Of a DNA stretch of 7,972 nucleotides, positions 4,884-7,972 are shown piece after piece. Both the position numbers and the translations under genes were made by a program. The notes beneath the pieces were generated by a model. That model was not told where the DNA came from, made no database searches, and saw nothing but the letters and a program-made list of their open reading frames with translations. Within the stretch, counting starts at the first letter, position 1. Each line of letters begins with the position of its first letter. The DNA comes from Gammaproteobacteria bacterium (GTDB lineage: Bacteria; Pseudomonadota; Gammaproteobacteria; Woeseiales; Woeseiaceae), in NCBI GenBank assembly GCA_002685275.1, contig NYWX01000009.1:4062-12033 (forward strand), in the 5' to 3' direction.

Positions 4884-6368
4884 ATGAGCCAGTCAAAGAA
4901 ATTACCTCATTATTCAATGTACATTAATGGGGAGTTTGTAGATGCTACTAAAAATAAACTTTTCAGCATTAATCCTCATACTGGAGCACCATGGGCAACA
5001 TTTGCTACTTCTAAAGCAAAGGACATAGAAACAGCAGTCGTGGCAGCAAGACGATCATTAGATCGCGGTATGTGGGCTGAGATGCTCCCAACAAGTCGTG
5101 GAAAATTATTATTCAAACTTGCAGATTTAATTGAGGAGCATTCTGCATTGATTGGAGAAATTGAAACCAATGATAGTGGGAAGTTGCTAGCTGAGACTGT
5201 TATTCAAACAAAATACGTAGCTGATTATTACCGTTATTATGCTGGTCTGGCTGATAAAATTGAGGGTGCAACTCTGCCTATTGATAAGCCAGATATGCAT
5301 GTTTTTACTACGAACGAACCTATTGGTATTGTCGCAGCTGTGGTGCCATGGAATGCGCAGATGTTTTTGACTGCCACAAAACTTGCACCAGCACTTGCAG
5401 CTGGTTGTGCAGTTATACTTAAAGCTTCTGAAATTGCGCCCTGTGCATTATTGTATTTTGCTAAATTAATTCATGCTGCAGGTTTCCCCAAAGGTGTGGT
5501 ATCAGTAGTTACTGGAGATGCCTCTGATTGCGCCATTCCATTGACGACACATCCTGATATTGATCGAATTGCTTTTACTGGTGGGCCTGATACCGCAAAA
5601 CAAATTATTATAAATTCAGCTGAAAATTTTGCTGTAACGACTCTTGAGCTAGGTGGTAAATCTCCAATATTAGTATTTGAAGACGCAAACATTGAAAGTG
5701 CGGTTAACGGGATTATCGCTGGCAATTATGGCGCTTCTGGGCAATCTTGTGTGGCTGGATCAAGAGTCATAGTTCACAGAACGATTAAGCAAAAACTAAT
5801 AGCTAAACTCATAGAAAAAGTTAACCTAATTAATGTAGGGTCACCAACCAATGCTAAAACGCATGTCGGGCCATTATGTACTGAGCAGCAAATTACTCTA
5901 ATTGAGACCACGCTCGAAGACGCGAAATTACAGGGCGCAAAAATCTTATTTGGAGGTAAAAGAAAAGATGTTGAGGGTTACTATTTTGAACCAACATTGG
6001 TAGATTGCCATGATGATTCTATTGCAACACTCAAAGTTGAAATGTTTGGGCCAGTAATGTCAATGTTATCGTTTAACGAAGAGCAAGAGGCAATTGACCT
6101 AGCAAATAATACTGACTATGGGCTAGGTTCTGGTGTATTTACTGAAAATCTAGCAAGAGCTCATAGGGTGTCAAAAAAGATTAGAGCTGGAATATGTTGG
6201 ATTAATAGTTATCGTGCTATTTCACCAATTGCTCCATTTGGTGGTTATAAACGGTCTGGTTACGCACGAGAAGCTGGACTGCAAGCAATAAACGATTATC
6301 TTAGGACAAAAACTACTTGGATTAATGTTTCTAGTGAACCCATGGCTAATCCATTTGTTATGCGTTAA
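4884..6368 (+). CDS. NAD(P)-dependent aldehyde dehydrogenase
   Basis: A full-length 494-residue member of the aldehyde dehydrogenase superfamily (PF00171). All key sites are present: P155-W-N157 (oxyanion Asn), K180 and E183 for the cofactor, F231-T-G-G-P in the Rossmann turn, general base E255 in E-L-G-G-K-S, catalytic C289 in G-Q-S-C, and E386-x-F-G-P binding the nicotinamide ribose. The closing 'P-F-G-G-Y-K-R-S-G' (451-459) is also typical. It would oxidise an aldehyde to the acid, and by position most likely the aldehyde released by the monooxygenase or hydrolase next to it. The overall look is of the DhaS-like/semialdehyde group, but the substrate cannot be read. The ATG lies 17 nt after the monooxygenase stop, with GGATAA 7 nt upstream as a weak ribosome site. 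It is the last gene of the plus-strand run. Confidence 0.92.
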   Translation: MSQSKKLPHYSMYINGEFVDATKNKLFSINPHTGAPWATFATSKAKDIETAVVAARRSLDRGMWAEMLPTSRGKLLFKLADLIEEHSALIGEIETNDSGKLLAETVIQTKYVADYYRYYAGLADKIEGATLPIDKPDMHVFTTNEPIGIVAAVVPWNAQMFLTATKLAPALAAGCAVILKASEIAPCALLYFAKLIHAAGFPKGVVSVVTGDASDCAIPLTTHPDIDRIAFTGGPDTAKQIIINSAENFAVTTLELGGKSPILVFEDANIESAVNGIIAGNYGASGQSCVAGSRVIVHRTIKQKLIAKLIEKVNLINVGSPTNAKTHVGPLCTEQQITLIETTLEDAKLQGAKILFGGKRKDVEGYYFEPTLVDCHDDSIATLKVEMFGPVMSMLSFNEEQEAIDLANNTDYGLGSGVFTENLARAHRVSKKIRAGICWINSYRAISPIAPFGGYKRSGYAREAGLQAINDYLRTKTTWINVSSEPMANPFVMR

Positions 6369-6388
6369 TTCTGATTTAATGAAACGCA
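6361..6388 (+). other. Weak 6-bp hairpin over the dehydrogenase stop codon
   Basis: TGCGTT (6361-6366) and AACGCA (6383-6388) are perfect inverted repeats with a 16-nt spacer, followed 6 nt later by the T-rich TCTTTTATT. It could help end the plus-strand transcript. The stem is short and the loop long, so this is a weak call. It occupies most of the 21-nt gap between the convergent dehydrogenase and BCCT stops. Confidence 0.25.
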
Positions 6389-6389
6389 A

Positions 6390-7972
6390 TTAATCTTTTA
6401 TTGCTGTGTCACTGATTAAAGATTTAATCAGTGACACAGCCATGAGTGCCATCACAATGGAGAAAGGAAGTGCTCCAATTATCATTACTGAGCGTAATGC
6501 ATCCATTCCACCTGCAGTCAATAATACACCGATAAGCATGGTGAATAATAAACCCCAGATTATTATATGCTTTGCTTGTTTTTGGTTTTGACTGCCACCT
6601 GAAGCTAAAGTGTTAATTATTAAGATTCCTGAATCCGCTGAAGTAACCAGAAAAGTGACCAGTAAAGTTACAATTAGAACAGACAGTACTATTGCCAGTT
6701 CAGGTGCGAGAATAAGATTTATTGTTTTAAATAATTGGGCTGAGATATCCGCATTAACAATTGTACCCTGAGCTACACCAGAAAGTTCAAGATCTATAGC
6801 CGTAGCTCCAATAAAACTGAACCAAACTAAACAAATTACAACAGGAATGATCATAGCTCCAAGCACATATTCACGAATTGTTCTGCCACGCGATACACGT
6901 GCAAAAAATAGTCCAACAAATGGTGCAAATGCAATCCACCAGGCCCAATAGAAAATAGTCCAAGCCCCCTGCCAATCTTGAAGTGCTGCTGAAGTCTCAC
7001 CACCAGAATTTTTCCAAACTGTTACCGACATCATCGGTAAGGCCAATAGGTAATCCCAAATAGTAAAGAAAAAAGTTTGCAAGGCAAATAGTGTTGCACC
7101 AAACAGAATAAAGAAAACAATTAAAAAAATTGATAAGCTCATATTGATATTGGATAACCATTTAATACCTCTTTTTAAGCCAGACAAAGCAGATAAACAT
7201 GAAGCACAAACGATCAATGTTAAACCAAATAATTGAGCTATCAAAGTTGGTTTACCCCCACTATCAACCAGCCAGGATGCACCGGTAATATTAAATAATC
7301 CAGATGCAAATTGTGATACGCCATATCCTATTGTTACGCCTAAACCAACAATGGTGGCCAAGATAGCCACAATATCAACAATATGACCCATGCTACCTGA
7401 CATGGTGCGACCAAATAGAGGTTCAAGTCCACTCCTGATTGTTAAGGGTAGTTGGCGATTATAAGATAAATATCCTAGGGATAGTCCAATTACACCAAAG
7501 CAAGCCCAAGCAGTTAATCCATAGTGCAACATAGCCCATTTATAAGCATTTCGAACATTATTCATTTCCAGTCCATCAGATAAACCTTTAATGGTATCTG
7601 GACTGTTGGTGAAATGAGTAATTGGTTCTGCTGTTGAGTAGGTCAGCATTCCTATTCCTATACCAGCACCAAAAATCATGGATAACCAAGAGAAGGTACT
7701 GAACTCAGGGGTTTCATTAGACCTGCCTAATTTAACATGAGCTGTACGAGGCCAAATACACAAACCCAGACAAACAAGAGTATAGAAAGCAGTTACATAG
7801 ATATACCATGCACCAAATTTCTGAGTCGACCAATTTTGTAATTCAAGTAATACCTGCCCAGCTGAAGATGGCGAAAACCCTACCCAGGCAATCAACATTA
7901 CAATAAGTAGTTTTGGTATTAAAGCTACAACTCTATTAAAACCGTCATAAAAACCTGATTTTTCAATATTTA
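6390..7972 (-). CDS. BCCT family sodium-coupled transporter (5' end outside the window)
   Basis: A betaine/carnitine/choline-type carrier (PF02028) with about 12 spans. From the internal Met at 7898 it reads 502 residues, but the frame stays open to the edge for at least 24 more codons with family-like sequence (G-F-Y-D-G-F-N-R, then a hydrophobic helix), so the real start lies outside. Family marks, numbered from that Met: P64-E-F-S-T-F-S-W; G79-I-G-I-G83 with A90-E-P; H125-Y-G and W131 in span 4; W318-A-W-W321 and the S336-R-G-R-T-I-R-E loop in span 8; F416, T419, S420 in T-S-A-D-S-G. The G-x-G-x-G motif plus F/T/S match the Na2 site of BetP, so sodium coupling is likely, unlike the antiporter CaiT. 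The aromatic box differs from BetP (Y126, W131, F134 and F324), so the ligand may not be glycine betaine. The C-terminus is short, without the long osmosensing tail of BetP. The gene converges on the dehydrogenase and may feed the pathway. Confidence 0.93.
   Translation of the reverse strand, partial: NIEKSGFYDGFNRVVALIPKLLIVMLIAWVGFSPSSAGQVLLELQNWSTQKFGAWYIYVTAFYTLVCLGLCIWPRTAHVKLGRSNETPEFSTFSWLSMIFGAGIGIGMLTYSTAEPITHFTNSPDTIKGLSDGLEMNNVRNAYKWAMLHYGLTAWACFGVIGLSLGYLSYNRQLPLTIRSGLEPLFGRTMSGSMGHIVDIVAILATIVGLGVTIGYGVSQFASGLFNITGASWLVDSGGKPTLIAQLFGLTLIVCASCLSALSGLKRGIKWLSNINMSLSIFLIVFFILFGATLFALQTFFFTIWDYLLALPMMSVTVWKNSGGETSAALQDWQGAWTIFYWAWWIAFAPFVGLFFARVSRGRTIREYVLGAMIIPVVICLVWFSFIGATAIDLELSGVAQGTIVNADISAQLFKTINLILAPELAIVLSVLIVTLLVTFLVTSADSGILIINTLASGGSQNQKQAKHIIIWGLLFTMLIGVLLTAGGMDALRSVMIIGALPFSIVMALMAVSLIKSLISDTAIKD
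6403..6440. repeat. Perfect 18-bp inverted repeat in the tail of the BCCT gene
   Basis: GCTGTGTCACTGATTAAA (6403-6420) is exactly repeated in reverse complement at 6423-6440, with only GA between the arms. In RNA it would fold into a long stem with a small A/U-rich loop on either strand. It lies 34 nt after the dehydrogenase stop and within codons about 487-498 (numbered from the internal Met at 7898) of the convergent BCCT gene. Its place between two convergent genes suits a bidirectional transcription end or read-through barrier, but neither side carries a proper U-run, so it is not a standard intrinsic terminator. The strands encode the same peptide, S-L-I-K-x-L-I-S-D-T-A, in both directions. 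Confidence 0.85.

Noticed and set aside
6406..6591. Plus-strand open frame of 61 codons in the BCCT tail
   Set aside because: Its N-terminus only looks like the BCCT C-terminus because of the palindrome; the rest is antisense BCCT sequence.
7022..7040. TTACCGA / TCGGTAA inverted repeat with 5-nt spacer
   Set aside because: It lies in the middle of conserved BCCT coding sequence and is short enough to be chance.

Overview
This is an AT-rich bacterial window, visibly well below 50% G+C. Its protein families (BCCT, TauE/SafE, YihN-like MFS, PF06684, luciferase-like monooxygenase, aldehyde dehydrogenase) fit a Gram-negative proteobacterium living on small organic compounds. I cannot name the genus. 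No tRNA, rRNA, CRISPR array, insertion sequence or phage gene is visible.

Layout. (1) Positions 1-251, plus strand: the last 39 codons of a polytopic membrane protein, perhaps a sodium:solute symporter, then a 40-residue single-span membrane protein with a strong Shine-Dalgarno site overlapping the upstream stop. (2) Positions 279-1526, minus strand: an MFS permease of YihN/YqcE type. (3) Positions 1527-1649: a 123-nt divergent control region with a 7-8-7 inverted repeat just before the next gene. (4) Positions 1650-6368, plus strand: a compact five-gene run of TauE/SafE exporter, PF06684 'amino acid synthesis' protein, alpha/beta hydrolase, luciferase-like flavin monooxygenase (LLM) and NAD(P)-dependent aldehyde dehydrogenase. 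The last four genes overlap by 29 nt or are separated by only 1 and 17 nt. A weak terminator-like hairpin separates the exporter from the four enzymes. (5) Positions 6390-7972, minus strand: a sodium-coupled BCCT carrier running off the window edge and converging on the dehydrogenase. A perfect 18-bp inverted repeat lies inside its last codons.

Interpretation. The enzyme set looks like a complete small catabolic module: import, flavin-dependent oxygenation, aldehyde oxidation, hydrolysis and export. The same logic (LLM oxygenase, aldehyde dehydrogenase, hydrolase) is known from ring-opening degradation of pyridine (pyr genes) and trigonelline (tgn genes). The BCCT carrier, a family known for betaines, would suit a quaternary or zwitterionic N-compound. 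A competing reading is a sulfonate pathway, in which an LLM enzyme releases sulfite plus an aldehyde, the dehydrogenase takes the aldehyde, and TauE/SafE exports sulfite. The sequence alone does not decide between them. No flavin reductase and no regulator is encoded here.

The oddest points are: the TauE gene appears to start at an AUU codon behind a good Shine-Dalgarno site; the BCCT carrier has a changed aromatic substrate box; a PF06684 protein of unknown reaction sits at the head of the enzyme genes; and the palindrome encodes the same peptide on both strands.
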